A stretch of 64,000 bases of DNA from the NCBI RefSeq assembly GCF_001543245.1, contig NZ_CP014163.1, positions 310,001-374,000 of the forward strand, written 5' to 3'. The notes under the pieces were generated by a model. The model ran no database searches, had not been told where the DNA came from, and saw nothing but the letters and a program-made list of their open reading frames with translations. Positions 23,648-32,938 of this stretch are shown here, piece by piece. Numbering within the stretch: the first letter of the stretch is position 1; every line of letters begins with the position of its first letter. Origin of the DNA: Aerococcus urinaehominis. Its GTDB lineage: Bacteria > Bacillota > Bacilli > Lactobacillales > Aerococcaceae. A program made the position numbers and the translations under genes.

Positions 23648-24103
23648 TTACATTTGCTTAATTAGATGTATTTTACTCCGGCAATTGCCACACACAAAGT
23701 GGCTAATATCCAGGCGACGCTGGCGCCAAAAATCCTGACCACATTCTAGACACCGGTAGTGATACTTATGATGTATTATTTTTGGACTAGGCACATGGCG
23801 GAGACCTTCGACTTGTTGCAACAAGTCTTTAAAATCTTGGTCGCTATGTCGGTAGCCCTTCCCTGTTAAGTGCAAGTGATAATGGCAGAGTTCATGGCGA
23901 ACAATACCAGCAAAAACCGTCCAACCATGGTCAGCCAAAACCCTAGGGTTGAAATCCAGATGGTGATCATTGAGGTGGTAGCGACCACCGGTTGAACGCA
24001 GGCGCTTATTCCATACGGCTAGATGGCTAAAAGGTCGCTTAAAATAAGTCAAAGACTGACTTTCTACAAAATCCTGGAGCGCCTCGTTACTTAATATTAC
24101 CAT
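23648..24103 (-). CDS. SprT-like zinc metalloprotein
   Basis: A 151-residue SprT/YdcK-family protein. The HExxH motif is in RHELCHYHLHLTGKGYRHS, and a C-terminal zinc ribbon is formed by CLEC near residue 118 and CGNC near 139. The relation to Spartan-type DNA-protein crosslink proteases is known for the fold; the bacterial role is not established. The start lies 17 nt inside the end of tex, with only a weak ribosome site, so translation is probably coupled. The tex-sprT pair is common in Lactobacillales. Confidence 0.9.
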   Translation of the reverse strand: MVILSNEALQDFVESQSLTYFKRPFSHLAVWNKRLRSTGGRYHLNDHHLDFNPRVLADHGWTVFAGIVRHELCHYHLHLTGKGYRHSDQDFKDLLQQVEGLRHVPSPKIIHHKYHYRCLECGQDFWRQRRLDISHFVCGNCRSKIHLIKQM

Positions 24104-26258
24104 CTTTATCTGGACCTACCATTGATAGTGAAATCCTATTTTTAGCCAGATCTACATCTTGCACCCACACAGTTACAATATCGCCAAGTGACACAACATC
24201 TTTGGGATTTTTGACGAAATCCTGGCTTAAGCGAGAAATATGAACTAAACCATCTTCTTTAACCCCAATGTCAACAAAAGCACCAAAATCGACCACATTG
24301 CGCACTGTTCCCTGCAAGGCCATACCTGGCTTTAAGTCCTTCATTTCTAGAACATCAGATCTTAATACCGGAGCCTCGATGTCATCACGCAAATCACGAC
24401 CCGGTGCTAGCAAACCTTCCAAAATATCGGTCCAGGTCTCTGCTCCTAAATTATAGTCTTCACTTAGTTGGTCCGGATCTAGAGCCTTTAATTTTTCTTG
24501 ATTGGTTTGGCTAGCCAAGTTATTAATATCTATACCTTGATCAGCTAGCATCCGCTCAGTTACCTGGTAACTTTCTGGGTGGATACCTGTATTATCTAAA
24601 ATATTATCTCCATTAACAACTCTCAAAAAGCCTGCTGACTGCTCGTATGCTTTAGGGCCCAACCGAGGCACATCTAAAAGTTGCTTACGGTTAGTGTAAA
24701 TGCCATGCTCTTCTCGATAATTGGTAATGTTTTTAGCTACTGCTTTAGTGAGTCCAGCAACATGCTCTAAGAGAGAAGGGCTGGCAGTATTCACATTGAC
24801 ACCAACCCGGTTAACAATCACATCTACAGTAAAGTCTAGATTGTCAGCTAATTTTTTAGGCGCGATATCATGTTGGTATTGTCCGACGCCAATTGCTTGG
24901 GGTTCAATTTTTACTAATTCAGCTAATGGATCTTGCAAGCGATGGGCAATTGAAACCGCTGATCGCTCTTCTACATTGTAATCTGGAAATTCTTCTCGCG
25001 CTATTTCTGAAGCTGAGTAGACAGATGCGCCTGATTCATTAACAATTACAAAATGAATGGGCAAATCATATGCCTTAATTTGGTCTGCTACAAAGGCCTC
25101 GGACTCCCGACTAGCGGTACCATTGCCAATCGCAATCGTTTCAACCCCATAATCGGCAATTAACTTTCTAAAAGCCTCACTGGCCTCTTCCTTCTTATTA
25201 ACTGGTTTATGAGGATAGATAACATCCTTGGCCAATACTTTACCTGTGGCATCAACAATCGCTAATTTACAGCCAGTTCTAAAAGCTGGATCCCAGCCCA
25301 TTACGGTTTGCCCCTTCATCGGCGGCTGCATCAATAAATGAGAAAGATTGTCGTTAAAAGTCTCAATGGCATGGTCTTCAGCCTGGCTAGTCAGGTCAGA
25401 ACGAATCTCACGGATAATGGCTGGCAGTAAAAACCGAGCCAAGGCATCATCAATTGCATGTTGGATAAGCTCAGCTGTCGGACTATCCTTATGCTTAATG
25501 TAACGCGCTTGAATATAACGGGAGACCAAATCTTTATCAATTTCGATATCAACTTTAAGAACCTTTTCTTTTTCAGCCCGATTTAAAGCGAGCACTTGAT
25601 AGGACTTTACTTTAGGCACAGGGCTAGAAAAGTCATAGTAAACTTCATAAACACCCTGCTGGTCATGATCATTTTTTATTTTGCGACTCGTCAGCAGACC
25701 GAATCTCGACATGGTTTCTCTTAATTGGGCCCGAATATCAGCGTCCTCTGATACCCATTCAGCCATGATTTCATGAGCCCCAGCCAATGCTTCATCAGTA
25801 TTTTTAATTTCTTCATTTAAGTATTGGTTAGCTTCAGATTCGATATCAAGACGAGCTGGATTAGAAAAAATCAGACTAGCCAATGGTTCTAAGCCAGCTT
25901 CTTTAGCAACTGTTGCCTTGGTGCGACGCTTCTGCTTGTAGGGTGCATACAAATCTTCTAACTTGGTCAACTGGTCGGCTGCCTTAATCTTCTTTTCCAA
26001 TGCTGGCGTTAGCTTGTCTTGTTCTTTTATCGCCTTAATAATAGTCTCACGACGATCTTCTAAGTGGCTAACATACTGGTAAGATTCCTCAATTTCTCTA
26101 ATTTGAACCTCATCCAATGACCCTGTTTGCTCCTTGCGATAGCGCGCAATGAAGGGAACTGTGTTTCCTTCGGCCAACATGTCTAATACATTTGTAACTT
26201 GCTTAGCCTGATAATCAGGTAAACGTTCCATAGTTTTTTCTAACAATAAATTTTCCAC
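24087..26258 (-). CDS. tex: Tex-family RNA-binding protein (transcription accessory protein)
   Basis: A 723-residue protein with the usual Tex order: an N-terminal helical domain (NTVPFIARYRKEQTGSLDEVQI), a YqgF-like RNase H fold (VMGWDPAFRTGCKLAIVD), helix-hairpin-helix repeats (VNVNTASPSLLEHVAGL) and a C-terminal S1 domain (GTVRNVVDFGAFVDIGVKEDGLVH). It acts on nucleic acids during transcription. The in-frame TTG at 26282 lacks a ribosome site. GTG at 26258 is 6 nt past GGGAGG, so it is chosen. Its stop overlaps the SprT-like gene. Confidence 0.95.
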   Translation of the reverse strand: MENLLLEKTMERLPDYQAKQVTNVLDMLAEGNTVPFIARYRKEQTGSLDEVQIREIEESYQYVSHLEDRRETIIKAIKEQDKLTPALEKKIKAADQLTKLEDLYAPYKQKRRTKATVAKEAGLEPLASLIFSNPARLDIESEANQYLNEEIKNTDEALAGAHEIMAEWVSEDADIRAQLRETMSRFGLLTSRKIKNDHDQQGVYEVYYDFSSPVPKVKSYQVLALNRAEKEKVLKVDIEIDKDLVSRYIQARYIKHKDSPTAELIQHAIDDALARFLLPAIIREIRSDLTSQAEDHAIETFNDNLSHLLMQPPMKGQTVMGWDPAFRTGCKLAIVDATGKVLAKDVIYPHKPVNKKEEASEAFRKLIADYGVETIAIGNGTASRESEAFVADQIKAYDLPIHFVIVNESGASVYSASEIAREEFPDYNVEERSAVSIAHRLQDPLAELVKIEPQAIGVGQYQHDIAPKKLADNLDFTVDVIVNRVGVNVNTASPSLLEHVAGLTKAVAKNITNYREEHGIYTNRKQLLDVPRLGPKAYEQSAGFLRVVNGDNILDNTGIHPESYQVTERMLADQGIDINNLASQTNQEKLKALDPDQLSEDYNLGAETWTDILEGLLAPGRDLRDDIEAPVLRSDVLEMKDLKPGMALQGTVRNVVDFGAFVDIGVKEDGLVHISRLSQDFVKNPKDVVSLGDIVTVWVQDVDLAKNRISLSMVGPDKDGNIK

Positions 26259-26371
26259 ACTAATCCTCCCTCGACATACCAATACATTCTACCAGATTTT
26301 ATTTAGACTTAAAAGCTTCTCAAAAAGTTAGTAAGCCCTTTAAAAATAGTATAAAAATCAGTTAAATTAGA

Positions 26372-26400
26372 TTGTCAAAACAATAAAAATACATTATAAT
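26372..26400 (+). promoter_or_regulatory. Promoter of the Mn2+ riboswitch / cation ATPase unit
   Basis: TTGTCA and TATAAT with a 17-bp spacer, ending about 30 nt before the riboswitch aptamer. Confidence 0.85.
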
Positions 26401-26424
26401 AAACGTACGCAAAATGAATTACAA

Positions 26425-26556
26425 CCCAGATAAGGGAGTAACCAGCAGCAGATTATGTTGCGGTAGTATCAACAGTTTGCAGATTTCTCTGCTGGTGCTA
26501 CCTTAAAAGGTGAGACTTATACTACATGGCAGTCAGTAGTATAGGTCTCTTTTTTT
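26425..26556 (+). ncRNA. yybP-ykoY (Mn2+) riboswitch with terminator
   Basis: The conserved first segment AAGGGAGTAACC, the stem CCAGCAGCAG/CTGCTGGTG, the GCTACC element and GGTGAGACT fit the yybP-ykoY class, which senses Mn2+. It ends in a terminator stem around GAGAC-TATACTAC/GTAGTATA-GGTCTC followed by seven T (26512-26556). Mn2+ binding in this class prevents termination, so the downstream ATPase should be made when Mn2+ is in excess. The remaining 5' part (26283-26371) shows nothing further. Confidence 0.9.
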
Positions 26557-26597
26557 GTAATTTGTATTTGACGTAATTAATAAGGGGGAATTTTTAG

Positions 26598-29303
26598 ATG
26601 AGCCAAGATTTACAAAATCAGGCCTTCCATGCCCGTGATATTGAGGAAGTTACCAGCCAACTTAATAGCTCGGTCGAAGGTTTGACTCATAGCGAAGCTA
26701 AGGCTCGCTTGGATAAATACGGTCCCAATGAATTAAAAGAGGGCGAGCGTAAAACTACCTTGCAAAAATTCATTGACCAATTTAAAGATGCAATGATTAT
26801 TATTCTTTTAATCGCTGCTGCTTTATCTGTTATTTTAGAGGGTGCTGAAGGGATGGTCGACGCCATCATTATCCTCGCTGTTGTTTTAATTAATGCCATT
26901 ATGGGTGTTATTCAAGAAAACAAGGCTGAAGATGCCATCAATGCGCTGAAAGAAATGTCTTCACCTTCTGCCAATGTACGTCGTGATGGACATATTGAAG
27001 CAGTAGACTCTCGGGAAATTGTTCCCGGTGATGTTGTTGTCCTAGAAGCTGGAGATGTGGTTCCTGCCGACCTTCGTCTCTTTGAAGCTAATTCATTACA
27101 AATTGAAGAAGCTGCCTTAACAGGTGAATCTGTTCCTGTTACTAAAAATCTAGCTAGCGTTTCTAGTGACGCCGGTATCGGTGACCGCACTAACATGGCT
27201 TTCTCTTCTACTAACGTCACTTACGGCCGTGGAGCTGGTATTGTTACAGCAACTGGTATGGAGACAGAAGTTGGTAACATCGCTGAAATGCTAGAGCAGG
27301 CTGAGACTAAAAAGACACCTTTACAAGAAAACCAAGACCAATTAACCAAGTTCCTAACTTGGGCTATCATTGTTATTGCGGTTGTTATCTTTGTTATTGG
27401 TTTAATGAATGGCCGTGAATGGGTTGAAATGCTATTAGTTGCTATTTCAATCGCTGTTGCTGCCCTTCCTGAAGGCCTACCAGCTATCTCTACGATTATC
27501 CTAGCCTTGGGTACACAAAGAATGGCAGACCGTAACGCCTTAGTTCGTAAGTTACCTGCTGTAGAAACTTTAGGTGGTACAGAAGTTATCTGTTCAGATA
27601 AAACTGGTACCCTGACTCAAAACAAGATGACGATCGAAAAAGTTTACTATAATGGTCAAGAACATGATGCTAGCGAAGATATTGACTTCAACGAGCCGGT
27701 CTTCCGTGTTATGAACATGGCTAACGACTCAACAATTGGTCGTAACGATGAGTTATCTGGTGACCCAACTGAAACTGCTATGATTCAATTTGGTTTTGAT
27801 AAGGGTTATGATGTCCGTGAAGAATTAAAAGAATGCCCACGTGTTGGTGAAATCCCATTTGATTCTGATCGTAAGATGTCAACTACTGTGCATCCAACCC
27901 TCGAAGCAGATCGCGATAAAGGTGCCTTCACCGTTATGACAAAAGGTGCTCCTGACGTATTAATCGCTAGATGTACCCACTACTATGACAAGGGTGAAAT
28001 TCGTCCTTTAGATGATGCAACCCGCCAACAATTATTAGATGCTAACCACGGTATGGCTATCCAAGCACTACGGGTCTTAGCCATGGCCTTCAAATTTATT
28101 GACCAAGAAAAAGATGAATATACTTCTGAAGCTGAAGAGAATAACCTCATTTTCGCTGGTATGGTTGGAGAAATCGACCCTGAGCGTCCTGAAGCAAAAG
28201 ATGCAATTGCTGTTGCTAAACAAGCTGGTATCCGCACCGTTATGATTACTGGTGACCATAAGGATACTGCCCAAGCCATTGCTGCTCGTTTAGGTATTGT
28301 TGAAGAAGGTGATGACGCTGCCGTTACAACTGGTGCGCACCTTAATGAAATTACTGATGAAGAGCTAGCTGCTAGTGTTGAAAACTACTCAGTATACGCT
28401 CGGGTATCTCCTGAACACAAGGTACGTATCGTGCGCGCCTGGCAATCGCATAACAAGGTTGTAGCGATGACCGGTGATGGGGTTAACGACGCCCCTTCAC
28501 TGAAACAAGCTGACATTGGTATTGGTATGGGTATCACTGGTACTGAAGTATCTAAGGGTGCTTCTGATATGGTACTCGCTGATGATAACTTTGCAACAAT
28601 CGTTACTGCTGTTGAAGAAGGTCGTAAAGTATTCGCCAATATCCAAAAAGCTGTTCAGTTCTTGCTTTCAGCTAACTTGGGTGAAGTTATGACCCTCTTT
28701 ATTGCTACCATGTTAAACTGGACTATCCTAGAACCAATCCACATTCTATGGATCAACTTGGTAACTGACACCTTCCCAGCGATTGCGCTAGGTCTAGAAG
28801 CAGCTGAAAAAGATGTTATGGAACACGCCCCTCGTGGTCGGACTTCAAACCTCCTATCAGCCGGTGTCCTACCGTCAATCATTTACCAAGGGCTTTATGA
28901 AGGTGGTATCACCCTATTTGTTTACTGGTATGCCACTTATCAAATGCAGGTTGAGCATATGGATGCTGAAGCGATGGCCTTCTTAACCCTAGCCTTCATC
29001 CAATTGTTCCATGCCTACAACTGTCGCTCTGTATTCAAATCTCTATTTGCTAGCAACCCATTCGGCAATAAATCACTTAATATTGCAGTCCTATTCTCAA
29101 CAGCCCTAATGCTGCTAGTTGTTTTCGTACCAGGTCTAAACGATGCCTTTGGTACATCTCACCTAGTTGGTGATGCTATGGCTGGTCAAATGTGGACAGT
29201 GATTATCTTGTCAGCGGCTTCAATCCTAGTCTATGTTGAAATTGTCAAAGCAATTCTACGTGCAACTGGTGTAGCCCATAACTTAGAGAATAAAAATCGT
29301 TAA
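26598..29303 (+). CDS. P2A-type cation-translocating ATPase, probably Mn2+ (or Ca2+) efflux
   Basis: A 901-residue P-type ATPase with all domains: an N-terminal cation ATPase region, actuator loop LTGESVPVT, membrane motif AALPEGLPAIS (the SERCA-type PEGL), phosphorylation site CSDKTGTLT, hinge MTGDGVNDAP, and six C-terminal membrane segments. By family it would be called a Ca2+ pump. The Mn2+ riboswitch upstream, as for the related L. lactis yoaB gene, argues for manganese export. The start follows AAGGGGGAA. A terminator follows the stop. Confidence 0.92.
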   Translation: MSQDLQNQAFHARDIEEVTSQLNSSVEGLTHSEAKARLDKYGPNELKEGERKTTLQKFIDQFKDAMIIILLIAAALSVILEGAEGMVDAIIILAVVLINAIMGVIQENKAEDAINALKEMSSPSANVRRDGHIEAVDSREIVPGDVVVLEAGDVVPADLRLFEANSLQIEEAALTGESVPVTKNLASVSSDAGIGDRTNMAFSSTNVTYGRGAGIVTATGMETEVGNIAEMLEQAETKKTPLQENQDQLTKFLTWAIIVIAVVIFVIGLMNGREWVEMLLVAISIAVAALPEGLPAISTIILALGTQRMADRNALVRKLPAVETLGGTEVICSDKTGTLTQNKMTIEKVYYNGQEHDASEDIDFNEPVFRVMNMANDSTIGRNDELSGDPTETAMIQFGFDKGYDVREELKECPRVGEIPFDSDRKMSTTVHPTLEADRDKGAFTVMTKGAPDVLIARCTHYYDKGEIRPLDDATRQQLLDANHGMAIQALRVLAMAFKFIDQEKDEYTSEAEENNLIFAGMVGEIDPERPEAKDAIAVAKQAGIRTVMITGDHKDTAQAIAARLGIVEEGDDAAVTTGAHLNEITDEELAASVENYSVYARVSPEHKVRIVRAWQSHNKVVAMTGDGVNDAPSLKQADIGIGMGITGTEVSKGASDMVLADDNFATIVTAVEEGRKVFANIQKAVQFLLSANLGEVMTLFIATMLNWTILEPIHILWINLVTDTFPAIALGLEAAEKDVMEHAPRGRTSNLLSAGVLPSIIYQGLYEGGITLFVYWYATYQMQVEHMDAEAMAFLTLAFIQLFHAYNCRSVFKSLFASNPFGNKSLNIAVLFSTALMLLVVFVPGLNDAFGTSHLVGDAMAGQMWTVIILSAASILVYVEIVKAILRATGVAHNLENKNR

Positions 29304-29315
29304 ATAGCGGTAGGC

Positions 29316-29349
29316 AAAAGAAGTCAGGTATAACCTGGCTTCTTTTTTT
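29316..29349 (+). terminator. Terminator after the cation ATPase gene
   Basis: AAAAGAAGTCAGG/CCTGGCTTCTTTT stem followed by TTTTTTT. Confidence 0.9.
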
Positions 29350-29354
29350 GTCGA

Positions 29355-29382
29355 CAAAAAAGCCTGGAAATAAAATCCAGAC
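29355..29382 (-). terminator. Terminator after the glutathione reductase gene
   Basis: GTCTGGA/TCCAGGC stem (one G-T pair), followed on the minus strand by TTTTTTG. Confidence 0.8.
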
Positions 29383-29408
29383 TTTGCATATGTATAAAAT
29401 CACTTTAT

Positions 29409-30761
29409 TTATCGCATAGTTACAAAATCTTCAGCAGCAGTTGGATGGATGGCCACAGTTGCATCGAAATCAGCCTTTGTTAAGCCAGCTTGCACAGCCA
29501 CGGCAAAACCTTGCAGCATTTCCTCTAAGCCATAACCAATACCGTGGATACCTATAACCACCTCATTTGGTCCCTGACAGACTAATTTCATGGTAACCGG
29601 TTGACGATTATCTGTGACTGCGGTGAACATAGCAGTAAAATTGCTTTGATAACTAGCTATTTGGTCTGCTCCAAACTTATCAATAGCAGCTTTTTCAGTA
29701 TAGCCCATGGTAATAATTGGGGGATTAGCAAAGATATTAGAAGCAATCTTATTGTAATCTAAATAGAATTTATCTGCTCCATTAAAAAGATGATCTGCTA
29801 GCGTTCGCCCAGCCTTAATGGCAACTGGTGTCAAATCAACTTTACCTAAAACATCGCCGATAGCGTAAACCCCTTCAGCATCGGTAAAATGATAGTCATC
29901 GACCTTAATATGACCGCTGTCAGTCAACTGGACATCGGTATTTTCTAGTCCAAGGTCATCAGTATTAGGGCGGCGACCAACTGCCATGATTACTTTCTCG
30001 GCTGAAATAAAGTCATCCGACTCAGCAACATAAACATTGATTAGGCCATCTTCGCCTTTGTCTAATTTATTCACATTACGTTCAGCATATATCTTGATAC
30101 CAGCCTGCTCCATTTCTTGGCGCAAGACCTTAGTGATTTCAGGATCTAACTGGAACATTGGTGTATCTTCTCGTAATATCACTGAAGTATCTACACCAAA
30201 TTCATTAAGCATCATAGCGAATTCAACACCAATATAACCGGCACCGATTAAGACCACTGACTCCGGTAAACTTTCCCATTTGAAAAATTCATCCGAGCTA
30301 TCAGCTAATTCAATGCCAGGAATATTTAACATTAAGGGTCTACCCCCAACTGCAATTGTGATGTGGTCCCCATGAATTTTTTCGCCGTTGACTTCAATCG
30401 TATGATTATCAATAAACTTGGCACGTCCTTGAAGATAATGCGTGCCCCGAGATTCAAATCCGGAAAAATAGGAATTATGGACCCGGTCAATATAAGCATC
30501 CCGATTAGCGATTAGCGTCTGATAATCTAGCCCATTAAACTGATAGTCTAAACCATAAGAAGGTGCGTAATCCTGATTTTCCTGAACCATTTTACCAGCG
30601 TGCCACATGATTTTTTTGGGTACACAGCCTCTGTTAACACAAGTCCCCCCTACCTGATCAGCTTCCACAATCAGTACCTTTTTGCCATACTCAGCAGCCC
30701 GGTTAGCACTTGAAATACCACCAGAGCCACCACCAATAGTTATATAATCATATCTTTCCAT
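29409..30761 (-). CDS. gor: Glutathione-disulfide reductase
   Basis: A 450-residue pyridine nucleotide-disulfide oxidoreductase. FAD loop IGGGSGGISSANRAAEYG, redox-active GGTCVNRGCVPKK, NAD(P)H loop GAGYIGVEFA, second FAD segment VYAIGDVLG and the C-terminal catalytic HPTAAEDFV are all visible. This C-terminal form is that of glutathione (not lipoamide) reductases. It keeps glutathione reduced, which fits the xi-class transferase at 1.2 kb. Its first 22 nt overlap the end of the papain-like gene, so the two are coupled. Confidence 0.93.
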   Translation of the reverse strand: MERYDYITIGGGSGGISSANRAAEYGKKVLIVEADQVGGTCVNRGCVPKKIMWHAGKMVQENQDYAPSYGLDYQFNGLDYQTLIANRDAYIDRVHNSYFSGFESRGTHYLQGRAKFIDNHTIEVNGEKIHGDHITIAVGGRPLMLNIPGIELADSSDEFFKWESLPESVVLIGAGYIGVEFAMMLNEFGVDTSVILREDTPMFQLDPEITKVLRQEMEQAGIKIYAERNVNKLDKGEDGLINVYVAESDDFISAEKVIMAVGRRPNTDDLGLENTDVQLTDSGHIKVDDYHFTDAEGVYAIGDVLGKVDLTPVAIKAGRTLADHLFNGADKFYLDYNKIASNIFANPPIITMGYTEKAAIDKFGADQIASYQSNFTAMFTAVTDNRQPVTMKLVCQGPNEVVIGIHGIGYGLEEMLQGFAVAVQAGLTKADFDATVAIHPTAAEDFVTMR

Positions 30762-31447
30762 TCATTAAAATCCTTCCCTAAAAATTTCTTTTTATTATTC
30801 TCATAGGCTGTTTTAGCAGCCTGATTTGCTTGCTGTATGTCATATTCTCGGTTAGAAATAAATTTTACACCGGGTGATATTTCAGGCTTACCAAGTTGGG
30901 CTGGTTTACTAACAGGTACAACCGGTTCTTTAGCAACTAAATAAACAACAGATATTGTATGCCGAGCCGGCACCACTGCCTGGTAGCGACCATGATTGTC
31001 GTAACATTTGAAGTAAAGGTTGCCCGCGCCATCATAGCCGTATTGATAAGCTAATAGCCAGTGGTTACCATAAGGGCTCCCTAGGCCGGCCAATGTAGAG
31101 ATAATCACTGGTTGCTGATAGTTGTCTATTAATTGTGGCACATTACACTCTGTTATCAGAGCTGCTTTCACTGTAAGTGGCGCCTCTATTAAAAACTGGT
31201 TTAGTCCCACAGCCAAATTCCAAATAAAAGTACCTCGATGTGGATGAAAACGATCTATCAAAGTCGTTAAACTAGCAATTAGCCGCTTCCGATTTAATTG
31301 GTGCCCCGTATCCTGATAAACACGGTCGTGAATTAAAACCGCACTACAATATGAGCCACAAATGCCCTGACTGCCACGATTTATCCAAGTACGGTATTTT
31401 TTAAATCGATCGGCATCTAAACCCATCCAAGCAATTGATGCATCCAT
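30740..31447 (-). CDS. Papain-like cysteine-peptidase-fold protein of unknown function
   Basis: A 235-residue protein that I do not recognise as a named family. Residues GSQGICGSYCSAV near 30, GNHWLLAYQYGY near 150 and KCYDNHGRYQ near 166 give a Cys-His-Asn/Asp order as in C39 or papain-like enzymes. No signal peptide or membrane segment, so it should be cytoplasmic. The C-terminal 55 residues are basic and probably helical or disordered. It overlaps gor by 22 bp. GAGGTG lies 7 nt from the ATG. A role in peptide or glutathione-conjugate turnover is possible but unproven. Confidence 0.7.
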   Translation of the reverse strand: MDASIAWMGLDADRFKKYRTWINRGSQGICGSYCSAVLIHDRVYQDTGHQLNRKRLIASLTTLIDRFHPHRGTFIWNLAVGLNQFLIEAPLTVKAALITECNVPQLIDNYQQPVIISTLAGLGSPYGNHWLLAYQYGYDGAGNLYFKCYDNHGRYQAVVPARHTISVVYLVAKEPVVPVSKPAQLGKPEISPGVKFISNREYDIQQANQAAKTAYENNKKKFLGKDFNEWKDMII

Positions 31448-31600
31448 TATCTACACCTCACTTTCCCTTATTTTAGCATGAAAGCCTATTCTAAGCTTTC
31501 AAACTGCTTAATATTTGTTGAAACTTTATGCTTTCAATTGTTTTTACGATGAAAGTCAAGTAAAGTAGTTATTAAATATATGACAACAGGAGGCGGTAAC

Positions 31601-32824
31601 TTGGCCCAAGATTTAAAAACTTTGGCTAGCCGACAAATTTCCTGGTATGTACAAAGAATTTTATTAAGTATGCTCTTAATTAGCAATTTTCTGCCTTTCT
31701 ACATCACCATCCTCACCTTCATATTCGTGATAATTATTCTGGTGGCAACAGCTAGTTTAAAAAGTGATTATTTTAATAACCCTAACTCCCTAACACTCTT
31801 TATTTTTTCCCTTTATACTGGCATGGTAGCCATCATTTATGAGAATTGGCTGGGACTCTTTATCAGCCTGGCTTTTATCCTAGCAATCATCTTCTTTACC
31901 TACTATACAGAAATTGTCCATCCGTCCTATTTGGAGGAGGTCATCAATATTTCATTAGTAGCGGGCTTTTTTTGTTTTATTTTTGCCCTACTGGAACACC
32001 AGGAACTCATTTACGAATTTGATTACACCTGGATTTCGCAGACTATGTCTAAAGTCCATGCTGACCGGGTGGAAGCTACATTTTTCAACCCGAACTACTA
32101 TGCTATGATACTCGAATTTTTAATAATTATGGGTATTTACAAGATATTTAAAACGAAAAAACGTCGGAAAAAGCTAACATTTTCTTTTTTAACCTTGTGT
32201 AACTTACTGGCTACACTGTACACAGGTACCCGGACTAGCTTCCTAGTTATTCTAGCGGCAGTCTTTGTTTTCTTTTATATTATTGGATACAAAAAGCAGG
32301 CAATACTTAGTGTACTGGCCTTAACTGTCGGTCTAATTATTGCGGTAGCACTGGGCTACCTGCCCCGCATGTTGGACCTAGCCTATGCTTTTTCCGACCG
32401 CTTCGGTATATGGGAAACATCCTGGGCCGCAATCAAATCACAGCCTTTCTTTGGTCGTGGTCCTTTAACTATGCTGGTGGTCTTTAAAGAATTTGGTGGT
32501 AAGTATACCCAACATGCCCACAATCTAATCCTTGAAGGCCTGTTATCCTATGGCATCATAGGCTTAATCATTCTAATTCCTGTAGGCCTCAGTTTAATTC
32601 GTCTACTCAATCGCATGCGCCGCTATCCTGACCTGAGATTGCGCCTGGCCCTATTCTGTGCCTTAATTACCATTGTGGTTGTCCATGGTTTAACTGATGT
32701 AACCATATTTTGGATACAAACAGCCTTCTTGCTCTTTTATACCTTACTCCCAGCCAAGAATATTCTAGCCGAACATGAAGACTTACAGGCCACAATAGAC
32801 GAAGCACAAATTAAAATAAAATAG
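31601..32824 (+). CDS. O-antigen ligase / Wzy-like polytopic membrane protein
   Basis: A 407-residue protein with about 10-11 hydrophobic segments and a family signature in the last third (FFGRGPLTML, then AHNLILEGLLSYGIIGLI) typical of the Wzy_C/O-antigen ligase domain. It may polymerise or ligate a surface glycan. No glycosyltransferase or capsule genes lie nearby, which is unusual. The ORF opens at ATG 31580, but that codon has no ribosome site. TTG at 31601 is 7 nt past AGGAGG and is preferred. A terminator follows. Confidence 0.8.
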   Translation: MAQDLKTLASRQISWYVQRILLSMLLISNFLPFYITILTFIFVIIILVATASLKSDYFNNPNSLTLFIFSLYTGMVAIIYENWLGLFISLAFILAIIFFTYYTEIVHPSYLEEVINISLVAGFFCFIFALLEHQELIYEFDYTWISQTMSKVHADRVEATFFNPNYYAMILEFLIIMGIYKIFKTKKRRKKLTFSFLTLCNLLATLYTGTRTSFLVILAAVFVFFYIIGYKKQAILSVLALTVGLIIAVALGYLPRMLDLAYAFSDRFGIWETSWAAIKSQPFFGRGPLTMLVVFKEFGGKYTQHAHNLILEGLLSYGIIGLIILIPVGLSLIRLLNRMRRYPDLRLRLALFCALITIVVVHGLTDVTIFWIQTAFLLFYTLLPAKNILAEHEDLQATIDEAQIKIK

Positions 32825-32834
32825 TAAATACGCA

Positions 32835-32866
32835 AAATGGACTGTGACCCAAGTCACAGTCCATTT
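32835..32866 (+). terminator. Terminator after the O-antigen-ligase-like gene
   Basis: AAATGGACTGTGAC/GTCACAGTCCATTT, a 14-bp perfect stem with a CCAA loop, followed by TTTGT. It may also end argS transcripts from the other strand. Confidence 0.88.
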
Positions 32867-32938
32867 TTGTGCTAGAAATAATATTATTTAGATGGATATA
32901 CCTTATATTTTGACCTTACTAAATAGTTAATTTTCCTT

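Noticed and set aside
26912-28882. Several long antisense open frames within the cation ATPase gene
   Set aside because: Shadows caused by codon composition of the strongly conserved ATPase; none has a ribosome site.
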